The position numbers and the translations under genes are program-made. 64,000 nucleotides of DNA, taken from assembly GCF_011752625.1 (NCBI RefSeq), contig NZ_VWXD01000014.1, positions 39,955 to 103,954 of the forward strand, given 5' to 3'. The notes beneath the pieces were generated by a model, which was not told where the DNA came from, ran no database searches, and worked only from the letters and a program-made list of their open reading frames with translations. This DNA comes from Candidatus Pantoea formicae. GTDB lineage: Bacteria; Pseudomonadota; Gammaproteobacteria; Enterobacterales; Enterobacteriaceae. Shown piece by piece: positions 25,109 through 34,285 of the stretch (its first letter is position 1; every line of letters starts with the position of its first letter).

Positions 25109-27013
25109 TTAACTCGCCAGCATCTGCTCCAGCTGTTCTTGCGCATCCAGCCAGGCCATTTCAACGTCTTCTAGCGCCGATTTGCTCTCAGCCTGACGTT
25201 GCAGCGCCGAGGTTAAGTCGGCCTTACGGCTTTGATCGTAAATTGCACTGTCTGACAGCATCGCTTCCGCTTCGCTCAGTTGGCTCTGCCATTTCGCCAT
25301 CTGCTTTTCTAGCTTCTCGATCTCTTTACGCAGCGGCTGGGTCTGCGCACGCAGTTCGGCATCACGGCGTTTCTGATCTTTACGAGACTGGGCGCTATTG
25401 GCGTTATCCTGCTTCGGCGCGGCATCCTGCTGGGCTTGCTGCTTTTGCAGATCGCTTAACCACTGCTGGTAATCATCAAGATCGCCTTCAAACACGTCGA
25501 CTTTGCGGTCATGCACCAGATAGAGATCGTCGGTGGTGGATCGCAGTAAGTGACGGTCATGCGAAACCACCACCAGCGCGCCTTCAAAATCAATTAACGC
25601 TTCGGTCAGTGCCTGACGCATGTCGAGATCAAGGTGGTTGGTCGGTTCATCGAGCAGCAGCAAGTTTGGACGTTGCCAGACGATCAGCGCCAGCACCAGT
25701 CGCGCTTTTTCACCGCCCGAGAAGCGCTCGGTGATTTCACTGACTTTGTCCCCCTGGAAGCCGAAGCCACCGAGATAATCACGCAGCTGTTGTTCCAGCG
25801 TTTGTGGTGCGATGCGGGCCAGATGCTGCAACGGCGATTCATCGGCGCGCAGATATTCGAGTTGATGCTGAGCGAAGTAACCGAGTTTGATGCCTTTTGC
25901 CAGGCCGACTTTGCCATCCAGCGCTTCAATCTCACCCGCCAGCAGTTTGATCAGCGTTGATTTACCCGCACCGTTACGGCCTAACAGGCCGATGCGCGAA
26001 CCGGGCACCAGGTTGAGCTTGATAGCATCAAGAATGATGCGTTCGCCGTAACCCGCCGTGACTTTCTCCATTTTCAGCAAGGGATTCGGCAGGCTTTCTG
26101 GCGCACGGAAGCTGAAGCTGAACGGGTTATCGACGTGGGCCGGCGCAATTAACTCCATGCGCTCCAACATCTTAATACGGCTCTGCGCCTGTTTAGCCTT
26201 GGTGGCCTGGGCGCGGAAGCGATCGATGTATTTCTGTAGGTGCTGGACTTTTTCCTGCTGGCTCTGGAACAGCGCCTGCTGCTGCGCCAGTTTGGCGACA
26301 CGCTGGCGCTCGAACGAGCTGTAGTTGCCGGTGTATTCGAACATCGTTTGCTGTTCGATATGGATAATCTTATCCACCACCGGATCAAGGAAGTCTCGGT
26401 CATGCGAGATCAGGATCAGCGTGCCTTCATAGCTTTTCAACCAGCGCTCAAGCCAGATAACGGCGTCAAGATCGAGGTGGTTAGTCGGTTCATCAAGCAG
26501 CAGCAGATCGGATCGGCACACCAGCGCTTGCGCAAGGTTAAGGCGCATACGCCAGCCACCGGAGAAGTCGCTCACCGGCCGCATTAACTGTTCCTGGCTA
26601 AAGCCCAATCCGTGCAGCAGGCTGGACGCGCGAGCGTGTATGCTCCACGCTTGGATCGCATCCAACTTGCCGTGCAGCAGCGCAATGGCGTTGCCGTCAT
26701 CTTTTGCGTTGGCGTCTGCTAATTCGGATTCAAGCTGACGATATTCGCGGTCGCCATCAATAACATATTCTAGGGCGGCTTTGCTCAGCGCAGGGGTTTC
26801 CTGATTCACCCATGCCAATGCCCAACTGCTGGGGAAGGTGAAGTTACCCGCATCACTGCTGATTTCACCCTTCAGTAGTGACAGCAGCGTGGATTTACCG
26901 CAGCCGTTTTTGCCCACCAGACCGACTTTTTGGCCGGGATTAATGGTGGCTGTTGCGTTATCCAGCAGCACATTGGTGCCGCGGCGGATTTGTAATGAGG
27001 AAAATACAATCAT
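25109..27013 (-). CDS. yheS: ABC-F ATPase YheS
   Basis: This soluble ABC-F protein has two ATPase cassettes and no membrane helices; the family acts on ribosomes to relieve stalled or difficult translation. The 634 residues show Walker A GKNGCGKST and GRNGAGKST, signatures SGGWRMRLNLAQAL and SGGEKARLVLALI, and LLLLDEPTNHLD twice. A basic linker follows the first cassette and a charged coiled-coil C-terminus (about residues 530-630) is present. The exact role of YheS is not settled. It is divergent from kefG. Confidence 0.96.
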   Translation of the reverse strand: MIVFSSLQIRRGTNVLLDNATATINPGQKVGLVGKNGCGKSTLLSLLKGEISSDAGNFTFPSSWALAWVNQETPALSKAALEYVIDGDREYRQLESELADANAKDDGNAIALLHGKLDAIQAWSIHARASSLLHGLGFSQEQLMRPVSDFSGGWRMRLNLAQALVCRSDLLLLDEPTNHLDLDAVIWLERWLKSYEGTLILISHDRDFLDPVVDKIIHIEQQTMFEYTGNYSSFERQRVAKLAQQQALFQSQQEKVQHLQKYIDRFRAQATKAKQAQSRIKMLERMELIAPAHVDNPFSFSFRAPESLPNPLLKMEKVTAGYGERIILDAIKLNLVPGSRIGLLGRNGAGKSTLIKLLAGEIEALDGKVGLAKGIKLGYFAQHQLEYLRADESPLQHLARIAPQTLEQQLRDYLGGFGFQGDKVSEITERFSGGEKARLVLALIVWQRPNLLLLDEPTNHLDLDMRQALTEALIDFEGALVVVSHDRHLLRSTTDDLYLVHDRKVDVFEGDLDDYQQWLSDLQKQQAQQDAAPKQDNANSAQSRKDQKRRDAELRAQTQPLRKEIEKLEKQMAKWQSQLSEAEAMLSDSAIYDQSRKADLTSALQRQAESKSALEDVEMAWLDAQEQLEQMLAS

Positions 27014-27128
27014 AAGCGCCGTATCGTCAGAATATGTTAATTTATTGGCAACATAATTCGATAATGGTTAGTTGCGTCGAGCATGGTAGCGGAATTCCTC
27101 TGCTGTGACGACGCCTTGGAGGGGAACG

Positions 27129-27680
27129 ATGTCGCAGCCACCTAAAATTTTGCTGCTTTACGCCCATCCGGAAACACAGGATTCGATTGCTAATCGGGTT
27201 TTGCTGCAGTCGGCTATGGAACTGGACCACGTCACGGTGCACGATTTATACGCCCACTATCCGGATTTTTTTATTGATATTCACCATGAGCAACAACTGC
27301 TACGTGAACATCAAATCGTGGTATTCCAGCATCCGCTTTATACCTACAGCTGTCCGGCTTTACTGAAAGAGTGGCTGGACCGCGTGTTATCGCGCGGATT
27401 TGCCAGCGGTACCGATGGCAATGCGCTTGAGGGTAAATACTGGCGTAGCGTGGTCACCACTGGAGAGCCGGAAACGGCTTATCACCACAGTGGGCTGAAT
27501 CGCTATCCCATGAGCGACATTATGCGTCCGTTTGAGTTGACGGCGCAGATGTGCCGCATGCACTGGATGACGCCAATGGTGATCTACTGGGCACGTCGCC
27601 AGACGCCAGAGGTGATGCGTAACTATGCGCATGCCTATCGCGACTGGCTCTCTTCACCGTTGCCGCAGGGAGTGGTGTGA
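27129..27680 (+). CDS. kefG: Glutathione-regulated potassium efflux ancillary protein KefG
   Basis: This 183-residue flavodoxin-like quinone oxidoreductase is needed for full activity of the KefB potassium efflux system. It shows ILLLYAHPE at the N-terminus, FQHPLYTYSCPALLKEWLDRVL and the MRPFELTAQMC region. The ATG at 27129 follows GGAGGGG; an in-frame ATG at 27105 lies before that ribosome site and is rejected. Its stop overlaps the kefB start (TGATG), so the two are cotranslated. Confidence 0.95.
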   Translation: MSQPPKILLLYAHPETQDSIANRVLLQSAMELDHVTVHDLYAHYPDFFIDIHHEQQLLREHQIVVFQHPLYTYSCPALLKEWLDRVLSRGFASGTDGNALEGKYWRSVVTTGEPETAYHHSGLNRYPMSDIMRPFELTAQMCRMHWMTPMVIYWARRQTPEVMRNYAHAYRDWLSSPLPQGVV

Positions 27681-29482
27681 TGGAAGGACAAACATTACTG
27701 ACGGCTGGGGTCATTTATCTGGTCGCGGCGGTGCTGATCGTGCCCATTGCCGCGCGCCTTGGTATTGGCGCGGTGCTGGGGTATTTGCTAGCCGGTATTG
27801 CCATCGGCCCGTGGGGATTAGGGTTTATCAGCGACGTTGACGAGATTCTGCACTTCTCTGAACTCGGCGTCGTGTTCCTGATGTTCATCATCGGCCTTGA
27901 ACTGAACCCGGCCAAGCTTTGGGCGCTACGTCGCTCCATTTTTGGTGTCGGTGCCGCGCAGGTGCTGGTCTCAGCTGCGATTCTCGGTGTGCTGCTGTGG
28001 CTCACCGATTTTAGCTGGCAGGCAGCGGTGATTGGCGGTATTGGCTTAGCCATGTCCTCCACCGCGATGGCATTGCAGCTGATGCGTGACAAGGGCATGA
28101 ACCGCAGTGAAGCGGGGCAACTCGGCTTTTCGGTACTGCTGTTCCAGGACTTGGCGGTGATCCCTGCCTTGGCTCTCGTGCCGCTGCTGGCAGGGGGCGA
28201 TAGCGGCCATGTTGACTGGCTGAAAGTGGGGATGAAGGTGCTGGCCTTCGCCGGGATGTTGGTGGGCGGCCGTTATTTGCTGCGCCCGATTTTCCGCTTT
28301 ATCGCCGCATCTGGCGTACGTGAAGTCTTTACCGCTGCCTCATTATTACTGGTACTCGGCTCAGCGTTATTTATGGATGCGCTGGGACTGTCGATGGCGT
28401 TGGGCACCTTTATCGCCGGTATCCTGCTGGCGGAAAGCGAATACCGCCATGAGCTGGAAGTGGCGATTGAGCCCTTTAAAGGCTTGCTGCTGGGGCTGTT
28501 CTTCATCTCCGTTGGCATGGCGCTGAATCTGGGAGTGCTTTACACCCACATCGTTGAGATTGTGCTTGGCGTGGTGATTCTGGTGGCGGTGAAAACGCTG
28601 GTGCTGTATGTGCTGGGCCGCATTTACGGGTTACGAAGCTCTGAACGACTGCAGTTTGCGGGTGTGTTGAGCCAGGGAGGGGAATTCGCCTTTGTACTCT
28701 TCTCCGCCGCGTCTTCCGCCAAACTATTTAGTGGCGATCAACTCCCGCTGCTGTTGGTCACGGTGACGCTGTCGATGATGACCACACCGCTGCTGATGCA
28801 GGGCGTGGATAAAATTCTCGCCCGTCGGTTCAACGAGCCCGATGACAGCAGTGAAAAACCCTTTGTTGAGGACGACCAGCCGCAGGTGATTGTGGTTGGT
28901 TTTGGTCGCTTTGGTCAGGTCGTGGGCCGCTTGCTTATGGCGAATAACAAGCGTATTACGGTGCTGGAGCGGGATATCTCTGCTGTAAGTCTGATGCGCA
29001 AGTATGGCTATAAGGTTTACTACGGTGATGCCACTGAGCTCGAGTTACTACGTGCTGCCGGTGCGGAGAATGCACAATCCATTGTGATTACCTGCAATGA
29101 TCCAGAAGATTCGATGTCCATCGTTCACCTTTGCCAGCAGCACTTCCCGCAGTTGGAAATTCTGGCGCGTGCGCGGGGACGTGTAGAAGCGCATGAGTTG
29201 TTGCAGGCTGGCGTGACGTTGTTCTCACGTGAAACCTTCTCCAGTGCGCTGGAGTTAGGGCGCAAGACGCTGATCTCATTGGGAATGCATCCGCATCAGG
29301 CACAGCGCGCGCAGCAGCATTTCCGTCGCCTCGATATGCGCATGCTGCGTGAACTGGTGCCCAGTCATGATGACAGTGCGCAGGTTTCACGCGTGCGTGA
29401 AGCGCGTCGCGAGCTGGAGGACATCTTCCAGCGCGAAATGCAGCATGAAAAACGCCAGATTGACGGCTGGGATGATGAGTAG
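27680..29482 (+). CDS. kefB: Glutathione-gated potassium/proton antiporter KefB
   Basis: KefB exports potassium and acidifies the cytoplasm to protect against electrophiles such as methylglyoxal; glutathione keeps it shut and glutathione adducts open it. The 600 residues have an N-terminal CPA2 membrane domain of about 12-13 helices (GVVFLMFIIGLELNP, FQDLAVIPALALVPLL) and a C-terminal RCK NAD-binding domain (VIVVGFGRFGQVVGRLL near residue 400; YYGDATELELLRAAGA). ATG 27680 gives the E. coli-type start MEGQ. Confidence 0.96.
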   Translation: MEGQTLLTAGVIYLVAAVLIVPIAARLGIGAVLGYLLAGIAIGPWGLGFISDVDEILHFSELGVVFLMFIIGLELNPAKLWALRRSIFGVGAAQVLVSAAILGVLLWLTDFSWQAAVIGGIGLAMSSTAMALQLMRDKGMNRSEAGQLGFSVLLFQDLAVIPALALVPLLAGGDSGHVDWLKVGMKVLAFAGMLVGGRYLLRPIFRFIAASGVREVFTAASLLLVLGSALFMDALGLSMALGTFIAGILLAESEYRHELEVAIEPFKGLLLGLFFISVGMALNLGVLYTHIVEIVLGVVILVAVKTLVLYVLGRIYGLRSSERLQFAGVLSQGGEFAFVLFSAASSAKLFSGDQLPLLLVTVTLSMMTTPLLMQGVDKILARRFNEPDDSSEKPFVEDDQPQVIVVGFGRFGQVVGRLLMANNKRITVLERDISAVSLMRKYGYKVYYGDATELELLRAAGAENAQSIVITCNDPEDSMSIVHLCQQHFPQLEILARARGRVEAHELLQAGVTLFSRETFSSALELGRKTLISLGMHPHQAQRAQQHFRRLDMRMLRELVPSHDDSAQVSRVREARRELEDIFQREMQHEKRQIDGWDDE

Positions 29483-29528
29483 GACTACACTTAACATATC
29501 CGTTTCTTAACAACGGGCAGGAAAGAGT

Positions 29529-29723
29529 ATGCGTAAACGTTTTATTGCCGGTGCGGTATGTCCGCAATGTCAGGAAAAAGACACGCTGGCACTGTGGCGT
29601 GAAAACAATGTCGAGGTGGTAGAGTGCGTGCAGTGCGGCCATCAGATGCGTGAAGCGGATAAGCAAGTTCGCGATAAGGTGCGCAACAATGAGCAAGTCA
29701 TCGGCATTTTTCATCCTGAGTAG
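29529..29723 (+). CDS. yheV: YheV-family zinc-ribbon protein
   Basis: This 64-residue conserved protein has two CxxC knuckles (CPQC at 11-14 and CVQC at 33-36) that can bind one zinc. Function is unknown. It lies 46 bp after kefB with GGAAAGAG upstream, as in E. coli, so it is probably transcribed with kefGB. Confidence 0.9.
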   Translation: MRKRFIAGAVCPQCQEKDTLALWRENNVEVVECVQCGHQMREADKQVRDKVRNNEQVIGIFHPE

Positions 29724-29754
29724 CGTAATGGCGCAGCTTTTTTTAAGCTTAAAC

Positions 29755-29782
29755 TTACAGCGGGATTGAATTCCGCTACAAT
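29755..29782 (+). promoter_or_regulatory. Predicted slyD promoter
   Basis: A -35-like TTACAG (29755-29760) and a -10-like TACAAT (29777-29782) are separated by 16 bp, about 135 bp before slyD. A T-rich AAGCTT dyad just upstream (29736-29751) may end the yheV transcript. Confidence 0.5.
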
Positions 29783-29916
29783 CGGCGCCATTAACGCTGA
29801 GCAGTATGCAGCAACACATTTGTTGGCATCCTCAGTCTTGAACCTTTCTGGTTGGTTATTGCACGCAAAATAGACCAATGAGACGGGATCTCAGTTCTCA
29901 ACGGTTAGGAGATATC

Positions 29917-30471
29917 ATGAAAGTAGCAAAAGACCTGGTGGTGAGCCTGGCGTATCAGGTTCGTACCGAAGACGGTGTGTTGGTTGACGAGTCACCGGTG
30001 AGTGCACCGTTGGACTATCTGCACGGTCATGGTTCCCTGATTTCTGGTCTGGAAAAAGCGCTGGAAAATCATGCTGTAGGCGATAAGTTTGATGTGCATA
30101 TCCCAGCAAACGACGCTTACGGTCAGTACGATGACAATCTGGTTCAGCGCGTTCCTAAAGATGTGTTCATGGGCGTGGATGAACTGCAGGTTGGTATGCG
30201 TTTCCTGGCAGAGACCGATCAGGGTCCTGTGCCAGTTGAAATCACCGAAGTGGAAGACGAGCACGTTGTGGTTGATGGTAACCACATGCTGGCGGGTCAG
30301 AACCTGAACTTCAATGTGGAAGTAGTGGCGATCCGTGAAGCAACGGAAGAAGAAATCGCACACGGCCACGTACATGGTGCAGATGGCCATCATCACGATC
30401 ATGACCACGACCATGGTCACGACCACGGCCAAGGCGGCTGCGGTACCGGTGGTTGCGGCTGCAGCCACTAA
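29917..30471 (+). CDS. slyD: FKBP-type peptidyl-prolyl isomerase and metallochaperone SlyD
   Basis: This cytoplasmic prolyl isomerase/chaperone delivers nickel for hydrogenase maturation. The 184 residues hold the FKBP core split by the IF chaperone insert (about 1-145) and a metal-binding tail rich in His and Cys (HGADGHHHDHDHDHGHD, then GCGTGGCGCSH). The tail makes it slightly shorter than the 196-residue E. coli protein. The ATG at 29917 follows AGGAGATATC; an earlier open frame from 29878 is not conserved. Confidence 0.96.
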   Translation: MKVAKDLVVSLAYQVRTEDGVLVDESPVSAPLDYLHGHGSLISGLEKALENHAVGDKFDVHIPANDAYGQYDDNLVQRVPKDVFMGVDELQVGMRFLAETDQGPVPVEITEVEDEHVVVDGNHMLAGQNLNFNVEVVAIREATEEEIAHGHVHGADGHHHDHDHDHGHDHGQGGCGTGGCGCSH

Positions 30472-30491
30472 GTTCGATGTTGATGTGCAAG

Positions 30492-30515
30492 AGGCCACCT
30501 TTGGGTGGCCTTTTT
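30492..30515 (+). terminator. Terminator of slyD
   Basis: AGGCCACC pairs with GGTGGCCT over TTTG, followed by a T-rich run. It is a classical rho-independent terminator that abuts the end of convergent slyX. Confidence 0.85.
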
Positions 30516-30518
30516 CTT

Positions 30519-30737
30519 TTAATAATGCGGAGGAGGCGTCTCTTCGGACTGCGAAGCGATCAAGGAAGGTGTTGCCGCTTTCACCTTGTCCACTAACAAG
30601 CGCACCTGCTCACGCATTCTACTCATCTCCAACTCGTGCTGGACCACCGTGTGATTGAGCTGATCGATAGTGTGCTCCTGAAAAGCCAGCTTGCTCTCCA
30701 GCGCCTCAAGGCGTTGTTCCCACTCTTCATGTTGCAT
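30519..30737 (-). CDS. slyX: SlyX protein
   Basis: This 72-residue coiled-coil protein of unknown function has the full family pattern: WEQRLEALESKLAFQEHTIDQLN heptads and the conserved C-terminus EETPPPHY. Tandem ATGs lie at 30740 and 30737 behind AGGAG. The second gives the E. coli length; the first would add one Met. It is convergent with slyD and divergent from fkpA. Confidence 0.92.
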   Translation of the reverse strand: MQHEEWEQRLEALESKLAFQEHTIDQLNHTVVQHELEMSRMREQVRLLVDKVKAATPSLIASQSEETPPPHY

Positions 30738-31016
30738 CATCTCTTCTCCTGTTACGGTGCTGCGCCTGGCGCGTATCGGGCGAGATTCTACGGCCTTTGG
30801 CGCCAGAATCACCCGATTTTTAACCTTTACGGGCTCCTGCGGTTGAAAACAGCGCTAATGCCTTCATCTCTGGTGAAACTTCCTGATGCAAAAAAGGTCG
30901 GATGTTAAGCGGGTAATTACGTTGTGGGAGTGTTCGCCGCTGCCACGTAAAGTTATAGTGTGGGCCACTGTCCGCAATGATTCCCGAGGTTTTGACGCTT
31001 CGGTTTTGGAGAAAGG

Positions 31017-31847
31017 ATGAATTCACTGTTTAAAGTCACATTGTTAGCTACCACCATGGCCGTCGCGTTAAATGCACCGCTGGCTATGGCCGCAGAAACC
31101 ACCGCAGCGCCAACGGATGCCGCTCAGGCTGCACCACAGGCACCGAAGAATGCTGCCTTCAAAAATGAAGACCAGCAATCAGCCTATGCGCTGGGCGCCT
31201 CTCTGGGTCGCTACATGGACAATTCTCTGAAGGAACAAGAGAAACTCGGCATCAAACTGGACAAAGACCAGCTGATCGCGGGTGTTCAGGATGCATTTGG
31301 TGGCAAGAGCAAGCTCTCTGACCAAGAGATCGAGCAGACGCTGCAAGCCTTTGAAGGCCGCGTGAAAGGCGCTGCACAAGCGAAGATGGAAAAAGATGCG
31401 AAAGAGAACTCTGACAAGGGTGCTGCATACGCTGACAAATTCGCTAAAGAAAAAGGCGTGAAGAAGACTGAATCTGGCTTGCTGTATCAGGTTGAGAAAG
31501 AAGGCACCGGTGATGCACCGAAAGATAGCGACACGGTTGTCGTGAACTATAAAGGTACGCTGATCGACGGTACCGAGTTCGACAACTCTTACACCCGTGG
31601 CGAGCCGCTGTCATTCCGTCTGGATGGTGTTATCCCAGGTTGGACTGAAGGTCTGAAGCACGTGAAGAAAGGCGGTAAGATCAAGCTGGTGATCCCACCA
31701 AACTTGGCTTACGGCAAAAATGGCGTTCCGGGTATTCCGGCTAACTCCACGCTGGTCTTCGATGTTGAGCTGCTGGATATCAAACCCGCACCAAAAGCGG
31801 ATGAGAAAGCGCAGGCTCCAGCCGCCGCTGATAAGAAAGCGCAGTAA
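31017..31847 (+). CDS. fkpA: Periplasmic FKBP-type peptidyl-prolyl isomerase FkpA
   Basis: This periplasmic folding factor is both isomerase and chaperone, and in E. coli is part of the sigma-E envelope stress regulon. The 276 residues comprise a signal peptide ending LAMA (cut before AETT), an N-terminal helical dimerisation domain (about 40-145) and a C-terminal FKBP domain (VVVNYKGTLIDGTEFDNSY, GWTEGLKHVKKGGKIKLVIPP, YGKNGVPGIPANSTLVFDVELL). GGAGAAAGG precedes the ATG. Confidence 0.97.
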   Translation: MNSLFKVTLLATTMAVALNAPLAMAAETTAAPTDAAQAAPQAPKNAAFKNEDQQSAYALGASLGRYMDNSLKEQEKLGIKLDKDQLIAGVQDAFGGKSKLSDQEIEQTLQAFEGRVKGAAQAKMEKDAKENSDKGAAYADKFAKEKGVKKTESGLLYQVEKEGTGDAPKDSDTVVVNYKGTLIDGTEFDNSYTRGEPLSFRLDGVIPGWTEGLKHVKKGGKIKLVIPPNLAYGKNGVPGIPANSTLVFDVELLDIKPAPKADEKAQAPAAADKKAQ

Positions 31848-31862
31848 TCTGTCCTTTCTTAC

Positions 31863-31886
31863 ACCGCCGCCTCCGGGCGGCGGTTT
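31863..31886 (+). terminator. Terminator of fkpA
   Basis: A 9-bp stem, ACCGCCGCC with GGCGGCGGT around loop TCCG, is followed by a short T-rich run 15 bp after the fkpA stop. Confidence 0.75.
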
Positions 31887-32019
31887 CATTTCTATCCCCT
31901 GACAAAGCTCTGGCTAAACACCCCGACATTTGCCAGACTAGCGCCTGCACAACTATCACAATATGAGTCTGCCCCTACGCTGTCGAGACAGGCTCCAGCC
32001 ACTTAGGGTAATGTCTTCG

Positions 32020-32742
32020 ATGTCTAATCCATTCAATCCCGGTGAACTGACTGACTTCGATTTACTGGAGCAACGTCCGTTCGAGCAAGCAGACTACGAT
32101 ATCCTCAAATCTTACGAAGCGGTCGTTGATGGTCTGGCGATGCTGATCGGCTCGCATTGCGAAATCGTGCTGCATTCACTGGATGATTTGAAATGCTCTG
32201 CGGTGCGCATCGCCAATGGTGAACATACCGGCCGTAAAGTGGGTTCTCCGATTACCGATTTAGCGCTGCGTATGCTGCACGATATGCATGGCGCAGACAG
32301 TAATGTTTCCCGCGCCTATTTCACGCGTGCCAAAAGCGGCGTGTTGATGAAATCCATGACCATTGCGATTCGCAATCGCCAGCAGCGTGTTATCGGCCTG
32401 CTGTGCATCAACATGAACCTTGATGTGCCGTTCTCGCAGATTATGTCGACTTTCTTGCCGCCAGAAACGCAGCAGGTTGACTCCAACGTCAACTTTGCCA
32501 GCTCGGTAGAAGATCTGGTGATGCAAACGCTGGAATTTACCATTGAGGAAGTGAGTAACGATCGCAACGTTTCTAACAACGCTAAGAATCGCCAGATTGT
32601 GCTCAATCTGTATGAGAAGGGCATCTTCGATATTAAAGACGCCATCAACCAAGTCGCCGATCGCCTGAACATTTCGAAGCACACGGTTTATCTCTATATT
32701 CGCCAATTCAAAAGCGGCGATTTCCAGGGGCAGGATCGCTAA
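32020..32742 (+). CDS. yheO: YheO, PAS-like and HTH transcription regulator
   Basis: This 240-residue protein has an N-terminal YheO PAS-like sensor domain (SYEAVVDGLAMLIGSHCEIVLHSL) and a C-terminal HTH (about 190-235, NQVADRLNISKHTVYLYIRQFK). It is cotranscribed with tusDCB in enterobacteria. The ATG at 32020 gives exactly the E. coli length; the ATG at 32011 lies only two bases from the AGGG ribosome site. Its stop overlaps the tusD start by one base. The effector is unknown. Confidence 0.92.
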   Translation: MSNPFNPGELTDFDLLEQRPFEQADYDILKSYEAVVDGLAMLIGSHCEIVLHSLDDLKCSAVRIANGEHTGRKVGSPITDLALRMLHDMHGADSNVSRAYFTRAKSGVLMKSMTIAIRNRQQRVIGLLCINMNLDVPFSQIMSTFLPPETQQVDSNVNFASSVEDLVMQTLEFTIEEVSNDRNVSNNAKNRQIVLNLYEKGIFDIKDAINQVADRLNISKHTVYLYIRQFKSGDFQGQDR

Positions 32743-33128
32743 TGCGTTACACCTTGCTGGTGACGGGGCCGGCATACGGCACGCAGCATGCCAGTAGTGC
32801 GCTGCTGTTTGCGCATACGCTGATCAAAGAGGGCCATCAGTTGGAGAGCGTTTTCTTCTATCGGGAAGGTGTGATGAATGCCAACCAGCTGAGTGCACCA
32901 GCCAGCGATGAAGTGGATGTGGTGCGCGCATGGCAGCAACTACGTGAAGAGAGTGGCGCTGCGCTGAATATCTGCGTGGCTGCTGCTTTACGCCGTGGCG
33001 TGACGGATGCGCATGAAGCTGCTCGCTTGCAACTGGCAGGCAGTAATTTGCAGCCCGGCTTCGAACTGAGTGGCTTAGGTGCGCTGGCAGAAGCCGCGCT
33101 GACCTGCGATCGTCTGGTGCAATTCTAA
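32742..33128 (+). CDS. tusD: Sulfurtransferase complex subunit TusD
   Basis: TusD is the active subunit of TusBCD, which relays persulfide sulfur from IscS/TusA to TusE and MnmA for 2-thiolation of tRNA wobble uridine (mnm5s2U34). The 128 residues equal the E. coli length; the DsrE-like fold carries the catalytic cysteine in ALNICVAAALRRG near residue 78. Starts and stops of yheO, tusD and tusC overlap. Confidence 0.96.
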   Translation: MRYTLLVTGPAYGTQHASSALLFAHTLIKEGHQLESVFFYREGVMNANQLSAPASDEVDVVRAWQQLREESGAALNICVAAALRRGVTDAHEAARLQLAGSNLQPGFELSGLGALAEAALTCDRLVQF

Positions 33129-33487
33129 TGAATCGCGTGGCTTTTCTCTTCACTCAGGCACCACATGGGAGTAGCGCGGGCAGGGAAGGGCTGGATGCGG
33201 TGCTGGCCACCGGCGCGCTCAGCGAAGATATCGCTTTGTTCTTTATCGGCGATGGCGTGCTGCAACTCCATCGCGAACAGCAGCCGGAAACGATTCTGGC
33301 ACGTAACTACATCGCCACCTTCGGTGTGCTTGAGCTCTACGATATCGATCAATGTTTTGTCTGCCAGGAATCACTGCTGGCGCGCGGGCAGAGTCTCATG
33401 GCAAACCGCGTGCTGGAAGCTGAGGTGCTGGATGCTGCGACGCTACGCGAAAAACTGGCTACTTATCACCGAATCATCCGTTTCTGA
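33128..33487 (+). CDS. tusC: Sulfurtransferase complex subunit TusC
   Basis: TusC is a structural DsrF-like subunit of the TusBCD heterohexamer. It has 119 residues, the family length, with FLFTQAPHGSSAGREGLDA at the N-terminus and GVLELYDIDQCFVCQESL in the middle. It is translationally coupled to tusD through a TAATG junction. Confidence 0.96.
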   Translation: MNRVAFLFTQAPHGSSAGREGLDAVLATGALSEDIALFFIGDGVLQLHREQQPETILARNYIATFGVLELYDIDQCFVCQESLLARGQSLMANRVLEAEVLDAATLREKLATYHRIIRF

Positions 33488-33496
33488 GAATTGACC

Positions 33497-33784
33497 ATGC
33501 TCTACACGCTGCTGCAATCCCCCTGGCAATGCGATATGGAAAGCCTGCTGCTGCTCTTGCAGGAGGGTGATGATGTGTTGTTGTTACAAGATGGCGTGAC
33601 GGCCGCGCTCGAGGATAGCCAGATGTTAATCAAGTTATCGGCGTCACCTGCCAGCCTTTGGGTACTGGAGGCGGATGTGGTGGCTCGCGGTCTGGTTGGG
33701 CAAATTTCAACCAAAGTGCCGGCTCTGGACTATACTGGGTTCGTTGCCTTGACGATCAAACACCAACAACAAGTGGCCTGGTAA
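33497..33784 (+). CDS. tusB: Sulfurtransferase complex subunit TusB
   Basis: TusB is the small DsrH-like subunit of TusBCD, with 95 residues as in E. coli (start MLYTLLQSPWQCD, middle DDVLLLQDGVTAAL). The ATG at 33497 is preferred over an in-frame TTG at 33491. It is followed after 21 bp by the str-operon promoter, so it ends the yheO-tus unit. Confidence 0.95.
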   Translation: MLYTLLQSPWQCDMESLLLLLQEGDDVLLLQDGVTAALEDSQMLIKLSASPASLWVLEADVVARGLVGQISTKVPALDYTGFVALTIKHQQQVAW

Positions 33785-33805
33785 CAGCGAAAACCTGGTT
33801 ATTTC

Positions 33806-33859
33806 TTGACACCCTTTTGACACAGCCCTAAAATTCTGCCTCCTCGTAGTAATACGAGG
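33806..33859 (+). promoter_or_regulatory. str operon promoter
   Basis: A perfect -35 TTGACA (33806-33811), a 17-bp spacer and a -10 TAAAAT (33829-33834) lie 77 bp before rpsL. A short leader hairpin CCTCGTA-GTAA-TACGAGG follows at 33842-33859. It is a strong housekeeping promoter driving rpsL, rpsG, fusA and tufA. Confidence 0.9.
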
Positions 33860-33910
33860 CGATTTATTACGTGTTTACGAAGCAAAAAGCTAAATCCCAG
33901 GAGCTATTTA

Positions 33911-34285
33911 ATGGCAACAGTTAACCAGCTGGTTCGCAAACCACGCGTACGCAAAGTTGCAAAGAGCAACGTGCCTGCGCTGGAAGCTTGCCCGCAGAAA
34001 CGTGGTGTTTGTACTCGTGTGTACACCACTACCCCTAAAAAACCAAACTCAGCACTGCGTAAAGTTTGCCGTGTGCGTTTGACTAACGGTTTTGAAGTTA
34101 CCTCCTACATCGGCGGTGAAGGTCATAACCTGCAGGAACACTCAGTGATCCTGATCCGTGGCGGTCGTGTTAAAGACTTGCCAGGTGTGCGTTACCACAC
34201 CGTTCGTGGTGCGCTTGACTGCTCAGGTGTTAAAGATCGTAAGCAGTCACGCTCCAAGTACGGCGTGAAGAAGCCAAAGGCTTAA
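33911..34285 (+). CDS. rpsL: 30S ribosomal protein S12
   Basis: S12 sits at the decoding centre and controls translational accuracy. It has 124 residues. Both lysines whose replacement gives streptomycin resistance are wild type (TTTPKKPNSALRK near 43 and GGRVKDLPGVRYH near 88), so target-based resistance is not expected. It is the first gene of the str operon, behind AGGAG. Confidence 0.99.
   Translation: MATVNQLVRKPRVRKVAKSNVPALEACPQKRGVCTRVYTTTPKKPNSALRKVCRVRLTNGFEVTSYIGGEGHNLQEHSVILIRGGRVKDLPGVRYHTVRGALDCSGVKDRKQSRSKYGVKKPKA

Noticed and set aside
25099..25734. 211-codon plus-strand frame opposite yheS
   Set aside because: Fully antisense to a well-supported ABC-F gene and without its own signals.
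29088..29819. 243-codon minus-strand frame over the end of kefB and yheV
   Set aside because: Covers two conserved genes on the plus strand; composition is typical of an antisense shadow.
34036..34180. Checked rpsL for streptomycin-resistance substitutions
   Set aside because: Both key lysines are wild type.
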